Source of the DNA: an uncultured Desulfobulbus sp.
GTDB taxonomy: Bacteria; Desulfobacterota; Desulfobulbia; Desulfobulbales; Desulfobulbaceae
Length of the DNA: 64,000 nucleotides
NCBI RefSeq assembly: GCF_963664075.1
Contig: NZ_OY760916.1
Coordinates: 1,676,001-1,740,000, forward strand
Direction of reading: 5' to 3'
Numbering within the stretch: the stretch's first letter is position 1; the number at the start of each line of letters is the position of its first letter. The notes below the pieces were generated by a model. That model saw nothing but the letters and a program-made list of their open reading frames with translations, ran no database searches and had not been told where the DNA came from. Made by a program: the position numbers and the translations under genes. This document shows positions 34,001 to 41,869 of the stretch, piece by piece.

Positions 34001-36734
34001 CTGAAGTTCGGACACCGACCAGGTAGGGCATGGTACCAATCAGGCTCTCGCCGGTGGCGACCACGTTGCGGCCTCCTTTGGCCTCAAAGACGCGGCTGGT
34101 AAAGCGAATCCGGTAGGCGGCTGCGGTAAATTTGTTGAGATCGGGGACGAGTCGGGCTTGTCCCTGTCCATCGGTGGAGAGAGGAGAGAGCGTCTCCCGC
34201 ACACCAGCTTTCAGAGTATCCTCCAGGTGAAAGCGGTAGTCTGGGTATTGGGCGAAATTGGGGAAAAAGGGAGAGAGTTCCATTTGGGTTTCAACCCGGC
34301 GATCAACGGCGTTGGCACCAAAGAGGTGGCGGGCGGTGACAAGAGGGCTGAGTTGATCGGGGTGTAACCAGCCCGAAACAGGTTTTTCTGAAAGTGCGAG
34401 GCTTACCTTCATCCGCTCGGCTTCAAAGGATCGTACCAGAAAACTGTTGCTCGCAATGAAACCTGCTCTGCGGTTATTTTTCACCAGGTAGATGCTGAAG
34501 GAATAGAGGCCGGTGGGGGCATTGACACTGGGGGTGAAATTAACGGTATCCAGCCCTGTCTGCGTCGCTGTCCGGCGCTGATCATAGACAACCACCCCCC
34601 GAGGATCTGTGATTCTGATAACCACAGGCAGTGCATCAAGAGAACGACTCCAATCGGCGGCTCGAAGGATATAGCCGATATGCGCTGTCTCGCCGGGGCG
34701 ATAGAGGCCGCGGTCAGTAAAGAGTGAGGCTGTAATCTGAGCTGGGTTGGGTTGGTTGGATGTACCGCCGACATCAAAACGGGAGAAATCAAGTTGATGT
34801 TCTTCTCGATTTAAGGGGAGAAAGGACATATCTCCCTTATCCTGGACCAGCACCATGATCGGTTGCCGTTCTCGCCTGAGATCACTGAGATCTTCAAAGC
34901 GGAGATGTCCCTGTGGATCGGTATTGCCTTGAGTGACCGGAATTCCGTTTCGGCCAATGATCTGTACCGTAGCTCCGGTTATGGGGGCGCCTGTACACAG
35001 TGACTGAACAAAAATTTCCTGCCCTCCATCCCGGGTCTTCTTGCTGATAATTCCAAGATCTGTAACCACGAGCAGGCGTCGATCAACGGGTCGGGAGTGG
35101 GAAAGGTAATCGCTGTAGCGGGTGTTGGGATAGCGCGGATCAAAGGGGGTTATCTTGAGGACAAACACCCCTTGTCGGCCTTCACCGGTCTGTAGAAAGG
35201 AGCCAATATCGATACTGTCGTACACGGGAGTGGCGGGATCGGGATCTGTGAAGACTCTTGTATACGTCTCCCGTTCAACCAGTCGGTCAAAGCTCTCGTC
35301 ATAGATTTGAGGTTGGGCAAAGCGCCCGTAATTTTGCTCCACCAGCTGATGGAGCTGACGTGGCAATAAACGGGCGATTTCCACCCTGACTCCAGGGACA
35401 CCCTGGGCCAGGAATCCCACCCGTTTGTCTCCATGCAGGCTGAGGAGCGCACCGTCTCCCAGCAATTTGACGACCTGGGGATACTTGCCCGTGGTAACCA
35501 GGCTGAGCTGGGGCTGTTTCATCTGGTAGCCACCGAGGGCTTCGATGGAATCGTCAATTTTGATGAGCAGTTGCCGTTCCACAGGAACCTGCAGCGAAAA
35601 ACTATGGAGCGTATTGGCAGGTCGCTCTGCGGGGAGCAACCGCAGGGCCAGGGGCTGGTTCAGATCATTCTGCTGGATTTGCGAGAGATGGTATCCCGGT
35701 TTTTTTTCAGGCAGAAGCCAGGCGTGGAAATGAGCAGCGACCGCTTCATCGGTAATGGGAAAGGAACTCTCAACAGTGAGTACCTGTTGTGGTTGTCCCT
35801 GCGGGGAGTTGATATAGCGAAGTTTGATCTGGCTGAAACTGAGTTGGTAGCGACCGGGGACTGGAATGTCTTTGCTAATGGGGTGTTCAAGCTGGCTTGT
35901 GCTGTTTTGAGCACTGATTTTCTGACCCAGATGAAGAACGATACGTGTTTTTTCCAGGGGCAGGGCCAGAGGCGCTGATTGGACATGAAGTTGTAACCCG
36001 TTTTGAGCAATGCTCAGTCCAACCTTCTCTTGAGTGGCATGACGATACCCCAGGCCCTTGCCCAGCTCCAGGCTGAGGTTCTGTGGCAAGGTGGCGGGAT
36101 TGACAGCATGAGAAAATCTGATCGTGGCAAAAAGTTTTTTTTCAGCGGGATCCGTTGGGTTTTGTTGAATCTTTGCTGACTCCACCGTTGCTGTAAAAGG
36201 CGCGGTAGCAAAACTCTTTTGATAGGTATCGAGGAGCACCCCCGGAGTAAAAAGGTGATCCTTGGAAAAACTCAACTGGAATGCTTGGCCAACAGGCCAA
36301 TCTCTGGCCGGCATAAAAGTGAGGGTCTGATCATCCTGCCAGGTCCAGGTTCCTTGGATGCTCGGTTCAAGTCGCGTTCCCGTTGCTACTTCATTGCCGA
36401 TGGTATCGATGGGCGCCACAGATTTGCCAAAACGAACCCTGAGAGGATGCACCTTGACCGGATCTGCGGTGTATTCAGTGAGTGCAGGGGGCTCAATCGC
36501 ATAGTCGACCGTCTGCGGCTGAGGACGCATTTGGTACCAGTTGTAGCCATACCAGCCGGTGAAACCCGTTATACAGAGAAGACAAAGTCCAGAGAAGAAA
36601 AGGGCAGGGCGAGCTGCCAGCCAGCCAGACCAGGGGGGCGGTGTCCAGGACAGCTGCCCCACAAGGGGAGAAAGCACTGCTGCAACACCACGAAGAAGCG
36701 ATTTAAGGGGAGAGAAAAGTGCAGGTTTCTTCAT
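31050..36734 (-). CDS. Bacterial alpha-2-macroglobulin (YfhM-like), thioester intact
   Basis: A 1894-aa protein of the bacterial MG1-MG10/bait/TED plan. The thioester motif is CTEQ at residues 1447-1450 (HECTEQLLS), so the Cys-Gln bond should form. The gene stands next to pbpC as in E. coli yfhM-pbpC. The family traps attacking proteases in the periplasm, perhaps protecting the wall while PBP1C repairs it. The N-terminus has a membrane helix (FFSGLCLLCITGF, about residues 48-68) rather than a lipobox, unlike the E. coli lipoprotein. It is longer than the E. coli protein (about 1650 aa). Confidence 0.93.
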   Translation of the reverse strand: MKKPALFSPLKSLLRGVAAVLSPLVGQLSWTPPPWSGWLAARPALFFSGLCLLCITGFTGWYGYNWYQMRPQPQTVDYAIEPPALTEYTADPVKVHPLRVRFGKSVAPIDTIGNEVATGTRLEPSIQGTWTWQDDQTLTFMPARDWPVGQAFQLSFSKDHLFTPGVLLDTYQKSFATAPFTATVESAKIQQNPTDPAEKKLFATIRFSHAVNPATLPQNLSLELGKGLGYRHATQEKVGLSIAQNGLQLHVQSAPLALPLEKTRIVLHLGQKISAQNSTSQLEHPISKDIPVPGRYQLSFSQIKLRYINSPQGQPQQVLTVESSFPITDEAVAAHFHAWLLPEKKPGYHLSQIQQNDLNQPLALRLLPAERPANTLHSFSLQVPVERQLLIKIDDSIEALGGYQMKQPQLSLVTTGKYPQVVKLLGDGALLSLHGDKRVGFLAQGVPGVRVEIARLLPRQLHQLVEQNYGRFAQPQIYDESFDRLVERETYTRVFTDPDPATPVYDSIDIGSFLQTGEGRQGVFVLKITPFDPRYPNTRYSDYLSHSRPVDRRLLVVTDLGIISKKTRDGGQEIFVQSLCTGAPITGATVQIIGRNGIPVTQGNTDPQGHLRFEDLSDLRRERQPIMVLVQDKGDMSFLPLNREEHQLDFSRFDVGGTSNQPNPAQITASLFTDRGLYRPGETAHIGYILRAADWSRSLDALPVVIRITDPRGVVVYDQRRTATQTGLDTVNFTPSVNAPTGLYSFSIYLVKNNRRAGFIASNSFLVRSFEAERMKVSLALSEKPVSGWLHPDQLSPLVTARHLFGANAVDRRVETQMELSPFFPNFAQYPDYRFHLEDTLKAGVRETLSPLSTDGQGQARLVPDLNKFTAAAYRIRFTSRVFEAKGGRNVVATGESLIGTMPYLVGVRTSGSLNYVAKGSKSTCSLLAVAPDLNPTAVDALQLSLVEYRHVSVLIKQESGALEYESRRKKYVRQTQVLSLPASGLTLTLPTNEAGDFGYELQTPQGTLLNSINWSVAGAGNLSRSLERNAELQISLDKKTYRPGETVQISLRAPYTGSGLITVERDKVYAHTWFTTSTTSTIQTITLPQNIEGNGYINVQFLRNPNSDEIFTSPLSYGVAPFRLSLDARKLPLALNAPKKVEPGQLLDIKVGSESPAKAVVFAVDEGILQVARYTTPNPLNEFFAKRRLGVQTSQILDLVLPEFSKLLHSAAPGGGDEESLGARTNPFKRKQQKPAVFWSGLVDLSAEQTNFQYRVPDGFNGKLRIIALAVSPDRIGVTSTSTEVRGPWVLSPNAPSFVAPGDRFTVSVGAFSNLEKSGTLRLRLETGAGLKILSAPEQELQIAPGKEGVALFELAAQPQLGSTHLSFTAQGEAGTARLRQDLSIRPASPYRVSLRTGTNKEAGFSLRPVRTLVPEFAQVNLDYGRSPLVWIQGLGNYLKHYPHECTEQLLSKAMPALIGATPEQLADPEFAPLDQAFNLLRQRRHYSGGFGQWASNLVVQPEISVYAADFLLEAAERGFVVPHDLQRASLRYLEKLSQSKAEGLGELRTRARAIYLLTRMGRVTTPQISATIEQLKKHSPKTWSTDLIAAYLGASQILLKQKTEGELRVSQVHWATTTPKETREYGQFENALTYDAELLTLVSRHGLTRLIPDHLIQELGQRIAANQYHSFAAALLIRGFWVYGQSQEKQNNPVAATLQTKTDEVLLRGTSPLPLDWTSVILRQPQAGLPVFYQLTEAGFDRVAPMDEQSQGIEIRREYLDNQGKVVESFVQGQEYRVRLRLRATNDRWIHEIALVDLLPGGVEPVQESGREDEQEGDYQKTLELWRPSFVNTREDRILLYGSIGPKVATYAYRIRAINTGTFQLPAPYVEAMYNQAVQGRGKGGQITIVAP

Positions 36735-36752
36735 GGTATCACCATCTGCTAG

Positions 36753-36899
36753 TTAGTGTTCGCCCAGAAATGAGGATTTTTGTTCAAGTTCAAGGCATGC
36801 GAAAAATTTTACCGCCGGCATATAGATGATATTCCGAGGATAAAATTTTTTGCATAACGCAGAAATTGGGCAAAAAGACCGTTTCTGGATGGACACTAG
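36753..36899. repeat. MITE-like element with nested inverted repeats
   Basis: Outer ends: TTAGTGTTCGCCCAGAAA (36753-36770) and the complement of TTTCTGGATGGACACTAG (36882-36899) agree at most positions. Inside, ATGCGAAAAATTTTA and TAAAATTTTTTGCAT form a second, nearly perfect stem. The 147-bp unit fills the whole gap between the macroglobulin gene and the nucleotide-sugar dehydrogenase, and its right end supplies the stop codon of the latter. It has no coding capacity. Confidence 0.65.
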
Positions 36900-38173
36900 A
36901 GGGAACCATCGGCAAGTCCGGTCGGCAATGCGTGCTTCACATCATAGATAACTGCATGTTCACGGCAGAGCCCTCGCAGTTCCTGTTCGGAAAGTTGCAT
37001 GAATTCCTCATGACTTACGGCCAGTACCACCGCGTCATAGCGGTTTTGGGGTAACTCCTTGATCATGGTCACCTTATATCTGGCTGCGGCTTCTTCCTGA
37101 TCAACCCAGGGGTCATAGACTTCGACCTGGGCCCCGAAGGAGTCCAGTTCTTTGATAATGTCGATGACACGGGTATTGCGAAGATCAGGACAGTTTTCTT
37201 TAAAGGTTAACCCCAGAACAAGAATGTGAGAGGCTGCGACGTGAATGCGCCGTCTGAGCATGAGTTTGACGGTTTCAGAGGCGATGTAGCGGCCCATATC
37301 ATCGTTAAGGCGGCGACCGGCAAGAATCATCTCCGGGTGGTAGCCGACCTCCTGTGCCTTATGGGTCAGGTAGTAGGGGTCCACACCGATACAGTGACCT
37401 CCGACGAGACCGGGGCGAAAGGGGAGAAAGTTCCATTTGGTCCCGGCGGCTTTGAGTACCTCCAGCGTGTCGATGCCGAGCTTATTGAAGATGAGTGCCA
37501 ACTCGTTGATCAGGGCGATGTTGACATCACGCTGGGTGTTTTCAATGACCTTGGCAGCCTCAGCCACTCGCATGGAGCTTGCTTTAAAGGTACCAGCGGT
37601 AATCACCAGTCCGTAGAGGGCATCAACAAAGTCAGCAACCTCAGGCGTTGAACCTGAAGTGACCTTGACAATGGTGGGCAGCCGGTGCTGATGATCGCCC
37701 GGATTGATACGCTCAGGACTGTAGCCAGCAAAAAAGTCCGTATTGAATGTAAGACCGGAATCACGTTCCAAGATCGGAACACAGACCTCTTCAGTGGCAC
37801 CCGGATAGACCGTTGATTCATATATGACCACATCGCCTTTTTTCAGAACCTTGGCAACAGTTTCCGATGCCTTGACCAGAGGGGTGAAGTCGGGGCGTTT
37901 GTTCTCATCTATGGGCGTAGGGACAGCAACGATAAAGACATTACATCCTTTCAGCTCTTCAACCTGACAACTATAAGTGAGATCCTTTGCTTCTTCGAGT
38001 TCCTGGGAACTCACTTCTTTTGTAAGGTCTATATGTTGGCGGAGCTCTTCAATGCGCTTGGTTTTGAGATCAAAGCCAAGCGTAGGCCGTTTTTTGCTGA
38101 ACTCCACAGCCAGAGGCAGGCCGACATAGCCAAGCCCGATAACTCCGATACAAACCTTATCCAACTCAAACAT
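36896..38173 (-). CDS. tviB: UDP-N-acetyl-hexosamine 6-dehydrogenase (TviB/WbpO-like)
   Basis: A 425-aa nucleotide-sugar dehydrogenase. The Rossmann loop GLGYVG is at residues 13-18 and the catalytic Cys261 is in [11 protein letters not shown]. The TviB/VipA branch is indicated by the [10 protein letters not shown] region and the C-terminal [13 protein letters not shown]. It oxidises UDP-GlcNAc or UDP-GalNAc to the uronic acid for capsule or O-antigen synthesis. No other sugar genes adjoin. The start at 38173 has AAGGAAAG. The final TAG lies inside the inverted-repeat element at 36753-36899. Confidence 0.9.
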   Translation of the reverse strand: MFELDKVCIGVIGLGYVGLPLAVEFSKKRPTLGFDLKTKRIEELRQHIDLTKEVSSQELEEAKDLTYSCQVEELKGCNVFIVAVPTPIDENKRPDFTPLVKASETVAKVLKKGDVVIYESTVYPGATEEVCVPILERDSGLTFNTDFFAGYSPERINPGDHQHRLPTIVKVTSGSTPEVADFVDALYGLVITAGTFKASSMRVAEAAKVIENTQRDVNIALINELALIFNKLGIDTLEVLKAAGTKWNFLPFRPGLVGGHCIGVDPYYLTHKAQEVGYHPEMILAGRRLNDDMGRYIASETVKLMLRRRIHVAASHILVLGLTFKENCPDLRNTRVIDIIKELDSFGAQVEVYDPWVDQEEAAARYKVTMIKELPQNRYDAVVLAVSHEEFMQLSEQELRGLCREHAVIYDVKHALPTGLADGSL

Positions 38174-38361
38174 CAAACTTTCCTTATCCCAAAATGTAAA
38201 AAAGCACGTTGATACTTACTCGTGCAGTATAAAACGAAGCTTGCATCGAAAAAAGAAGAAAACAGAGAAAAGAGTCTCCCCAAGAGGGAGGTGACAAAGG
38301 GGGCTACGTGTATAAGTAGGAAAGAGGATAATCCCCCAATATAAGACAAAGAAAGGCTCTT

Positions 38362-39033
38362 TCAGGCACCGCGTAGTTTTTCCGGCCAGAGCAGAGTATG
38401 CAGCTGCAACTGTAGGCGAACCCCCAGCTGGTGCTTGAGCACAAGTGCCGCAAGCTCAGTCGGGGAGAATTGAGAAGTTACCGGGGAGAAGAGCACTGGT
38501 ACAAGCGTGTCCAGTTGGTGCTTGAGGACTTTTTCCCTGGAAAAATGAAAATCGTCCACCGAACTCAGGACAAATTTAATTTCATCGTGGCAGCCTCGTT
38601 GCTGCCTCTCTCGCAGGACTTGCAGGTTTTCATCCAGGTTATGCGTCGCCATACCTGAGTCCGGGCATTTAATGTCCATGATAAGATGAACAGCATCCGG
38701 AACACCACAGATAGGCAGACTGCCATTGGTTTCCACCAGTATGGTTCGTTTCTGAGCTATCAGGGGCTGCAGGAGTGAATAAAGTCCCTGCTGACGCAGA
38801 GGCTCCCCACCGGTGAACTCCACCATGACCCCCGGGTACTGCTCAATCCACTCAAGAATGGAGGATTCTTCCGTACATTGAGCGGGTTCTTCATAGGTAT
38901 AGCGAGCATCGCAGTAGGAGCAACGAAGGTTGCAGCCTGCAAATCGAACAAAAAGGCAGGGGAGACCGGCCCAGGTCGACTCTCCCTGCAAAGAGTAGAA
39001 GAGTTCGGCAATTTCAAGAGGCTCACTTGCCAT
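38362..39033 (-). CDS. queE: 7-carboxy-7-deazaguanine synthase
   Basis: A 223-aa radical SAM enzyme with the cluster motif CNLRCSYCDARY and the upstream FYSLQGEST motif, both typical of QueE. It contracts 6-carboxytetrahydropterin to 7-carboxy-7-deazaguanine, a step towards queuosine. Its start overlaps the queD stop by 11 bases, so the pair is translationally coupled. queC and queF are not in the window. Confidence 0.95.
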   Translation of the reverse strand: MASEPLEIAELFYSLQGESTWAGLPCLFVRFAGCNLRCSYCDARYTYEEPAQCTEESSILEWIEQYPGVMVEFTGGEPLRQQGLYSLLQPLIAQKRTILVETNGSLPICGVPDAVHLIMDIKCPDSGMATHNLDENLQVLRERQQRGCHDEIKFVLSSVDDFHFSREKVLKHQLDTLVPVLFSPVTSQFSPTELAALVLKHQLGVRLQLQLHTLLWPEKLRGA

Positions 39034-39391
39034 AATAAATCACACCACTGCTGTCTGTTTCACGAATTTCAACGCTGTAGATACCGTACCGTTCCGTCTG
39101 CAGCTGTGGGGCCAGGGTCTCAAAGAGATAGATGGCAATATGCTCAGAAGATGGATTAATTGTCTTAAAGGCCGGATGCTCGTTGAGGTCGCGGTGATCC
39201 AATTCATCCACCGTCCCGTTGACTATCTTTTTGAGCTCTTTGAAATCAATACCCATTCCAAGGGAATCAAGCTCATGGGCACGAACGGTCACCTTGACCT
39301 TCCAGTTGTGGCCGTGGGGATTTTCACAGTTGCCGGGATAGGCGCGAAGGTGATGACCACCGGAAAAATGAGTTTTAATAAAAACATCCAT
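39023..39391 (-). CDS. queD: 6-carboxytetrahydropterin synthase
   Basis: A 122-aa QueD: zinc-binding histidines in GGHHLRAY and PHGHNW, catalytic Cys in PGNCENP, and the downstream DLNEHPAF and PSSEHIA motifs. It converts dihydroneopterin triphosphate to 6-carboxytetrahydropterin. The ATG at 39391 follows AAGGAG; the frame is open for 16 more codons upstream, which are rejected. I looked for a preQ1 riboswitch upstream and did not find one. Confidence 0.94.
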   Translation of the reverse strand: MDVFIKTHFSGGHHLRAYPGNCENPHGHNWKVKVTVRAHELDSLGMGIDFKELKKIVNGTVDELDHRDLNEHPAFKTINPSSEHIAIYLFETLAPQLQTERYGIYSVEIRETDSSGVIYYGK

Positions 39392-39598
39392 ATGCTGCTC
39401 CTTGGCTATGGGGTGTTCAGGCCGCGTATGCCTGGTCAAGTATTTGTGGCTTGCACCGTCAAGTAGACAAATGGTAAACAGAAACTACTTCTTGTAAAGC
39501 ACGATCTGCACCATGAAAGACTAAAATTTGTTGAATTAGTGCCTGAAAATTTCATTTCTGCCTGCGCGAATTGATTTCTATCCCTGGAGAACCACCTC

Positions 39599-40366
39599 TT
39601 GAACACGACTGAGCCGCTATCGGCACTTACCCACGATTCACTCTTTGACGGAGAGCTCGACTGCGTTCAACCTGCCCAGGGATATCGTTTTTCATTGGAC
39701 GCTGTCCTTGCTGCCCAGTTTGTTCATCCCCTTCCTGGTCAGCAGGTGCTTGATCTTGGTTGTGGTTGCGGTATCATAGGACTCATCCTCGCCTACCGGG
39801 TACCGAATATTTCTGTGTTCGCACTGGAGCTGCAACCACAGTTGGCCGACTGTTGCCAGACCAATATCATGACCAATGGTTTTGCAGATCGCATGGAACT
39901 CATCGAAGGTGATGTGACCCGGTTTCGGACAACGCTCCAGCCTGAATTTGTTGATCTGGTTGTCTGCAACCCTCCCTATGGGAGTCCCCATGGTGGGCGC
40001 ATCAACAAACACCATCAGGCCGCCACAGCCAGGCATGAACTCAGTGGCTCGCTTGATGATTTTATCAAGGCTGCAGCGTATGCGGTGCGTAATCGAGGAA
40101 AGGTTGTTTTTATCTATCCCGCACGCAGGGGGGCCAGCTTGCTGCACAGTCTGATGCAGCATCGCCTGACTCCTAAACGGCTGCAACCCATTTACTCCTA
40201 CCCCGAGGCAGAGACAGCCCGCCTCATTATGGTGGAAGCAGTAAAAAACGGCGGTGAACAGTTTGAGCTGCTGGCGCCCATGTATATCTATACCCATAAA
40301 AATGGGCCTTATGCAGAGAGCATGAGCCGCCTTTATAAGAGGAACATCGAGTGCTTGCCAAAGTAA
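39599..40366 (+). CDS. trmN6: tRNA1(Val) A37 N6-methyltransferase-like (TrmN6)
   Basis: A 255-aa class I SAM methyltransferase. The SAM loop [12 protein letters not shown] and the catalytic NPPY ([13 protein letters not shown]) define an amino-methyltransferase of the TrmN6/YfiC group, which methylates adenine next to the tRNA-Val anticodon. The frame begins with TTG, 9 bases after GGAGA; no ATG lies nearby upstream. The stop overlaps the comM start by 16 bases. Confidence 0.85.
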   Translation: MNTTEPLSALTHDSLFDGELDCVQPAQGYRFSLDAVLAAQFVHPLPGQQVLDLGCGCGIIGLILAYRVPNISVFALELQPQLADCCQTNIMTNGFADRMELIEGDVTRFRTTLQPEFVDLVVCNPPYGSPHGGRINKHHQAATARHELSGSLDDFIKAAAYAVRNRGKVVFIYPARRGASLLHSLMQHRLTPKRLQPIYSYPEAETARLIMVEAVKNGGEQFELLAPMYIYTHKNGPYAESMSRLYKRNIECLPK

Positions 40367-41869
40367 ACAGCTGTGCTGTCAGCGGTGTAGATGGGTTACC
40401 TGTCCAGGTGGAAGTGGATCTGGCGCAAGGGCTCCCTTCTTTTTCGACAGTGGGGTTGCCTGAGGGCGCTGTCCGTCAGGGTACGTGCGGCTATAAAAAA
40501 CGGGGGCTACGAGTTTCCCCAGCGGCGAATTACGGTTAACCTTGCTCCTGCATCGCTGAAAAAAGAAGGGACCGGCTATGATCTGCCCATTGCCCTTGGC
40601 ATTCTCACGGCTAATGGACTGCTTCCTGAAAGCGAACTTACTGCAACTGCCATTGTAGGTGAGCTCAGCCTGGATGGGAGTGTCAAGCCTGTCCCCGGTG
40701 TTCTCCCCATGGTCCTGGCTGCAAAAGCAGAGGGGACCACTCGATTTATTGTGCCCCAGGCAAACCTTGAAGAGGCTGCTGTTGTTCAGGGGATCGAAAC
40801 TTATGGGATCAGCCATTTGCACCAGGCCGTAGAGTTTTTGGCAGGTCGCAGCCTCCTGGAACCTCGAGCTATAGATCCGGACCGTCTTTTTCAAAGCGAT
40901 GGCGGTTATGAAGTTGATTTTAGTGAGGTCAAAGGCCAGGATACGGTTAAAAGAGCCATGGAGATTGCAGCGGCCGGAGGGCATAATCTGCTGCTTTGTG
41001 GCATTCCAGGAACTGGTAAAACCATGATGGCCCGCCGTCTTCCCTCGATCATGCCCGATCTCAGCTTTGAAGAGGCAATCGAAACAACCAAGGTCTATTC
41101 CATTGCTGGATTACTCCCCGAAAAGACGCCCCTGCTGGTGACCAGGCCATTTCGAGCACCGCACCATACTGTCTCTGATGCCGGACTCATAGGCGGTGGT
41201 CAGGTCCCGCGTCCCGGAGAAGTCTCACTGGCCCATAATGGCGTTCTTTTTCTTGATGAACTGCCTGAATTTAAAAAGCATGTGCTGGAGGTTTTGCGCC
41301 AGCCCCTGGAAGACGGCACGGTGACCATTGCACGGGCTGCAACCAGCCTGAGCTTTCCCGCCCGCTTCACACTGGTCGCCGCTATGAATCCCTGTCCTTG
41401 CGGTTACTTAGGAGATCAAGTCCGGCCCTGTAGCTGCACGCCCCTGCAGGTGCAGCGTTATCGCAGTCGACTCTCGGGGCCTTTACTGGACCGCATTGAT
41501 ATGCATCTCGAGGTGCCTGCGGTGCCGGTGCAGGAATTACTTGGTCACCCCAGTGGCGAGTCTTCGTCCACTATTCGCGCGCGGGTGAATCAGGCGCGGG
41601 CGCTGCAACGAAAACGTTTTGCCCGTATCCCGAAACTCCACTGCAATGGGCAGATGCGGGCTAAAGAGGTGAAAAATTTTTGTCAGCTTGACCGTGAGAG
41701 TACCAACCTGCTGAATAACTCCATCAGTCGGCTGGGGCTTTCTGCCCGTGCCTATCACCGTATTTTAAAAATTGCCCGCACCATCGCCGATCTTTCCGGT
41801 GCCCAACACCCACAGCTCCCCCATCTTGCAGAGGCTATTCAGTATAGACGGAGTCAGTTTGATCTCTAA
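40351..41869 (+). pseudogene. comM: Mg-chelatase-like ATPase ComM/YifB, frameshifted
   Basis: The first 43 codons read as a normal ComM start ([10 protein letters not shown] to GLPEGAVR). Near 40478 the reading frame jumps to the next frame, which continues with RVRAAIKN and the rest of the protein to 41869, including the Walker A loop GIPGTGKTMMARR and the FLDELPEF motif. Compared with intact relatives, four residues (typically a Glu-Ser-x-Glu stretch) are missing at the junction. That fits an 11-base deletion. Everything else is intact, so this is either a recent mutation or an assembly error. ComM is a helicase that extends donor strand exchange in transformation. Confidence 0.85.

Noticed and set aside
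39392-39598. Possible preQ1 riboswitch before queD
   Set aside because: The conserved preQ1-I core and the A-rich tail ending in ACTAAGG were not found.
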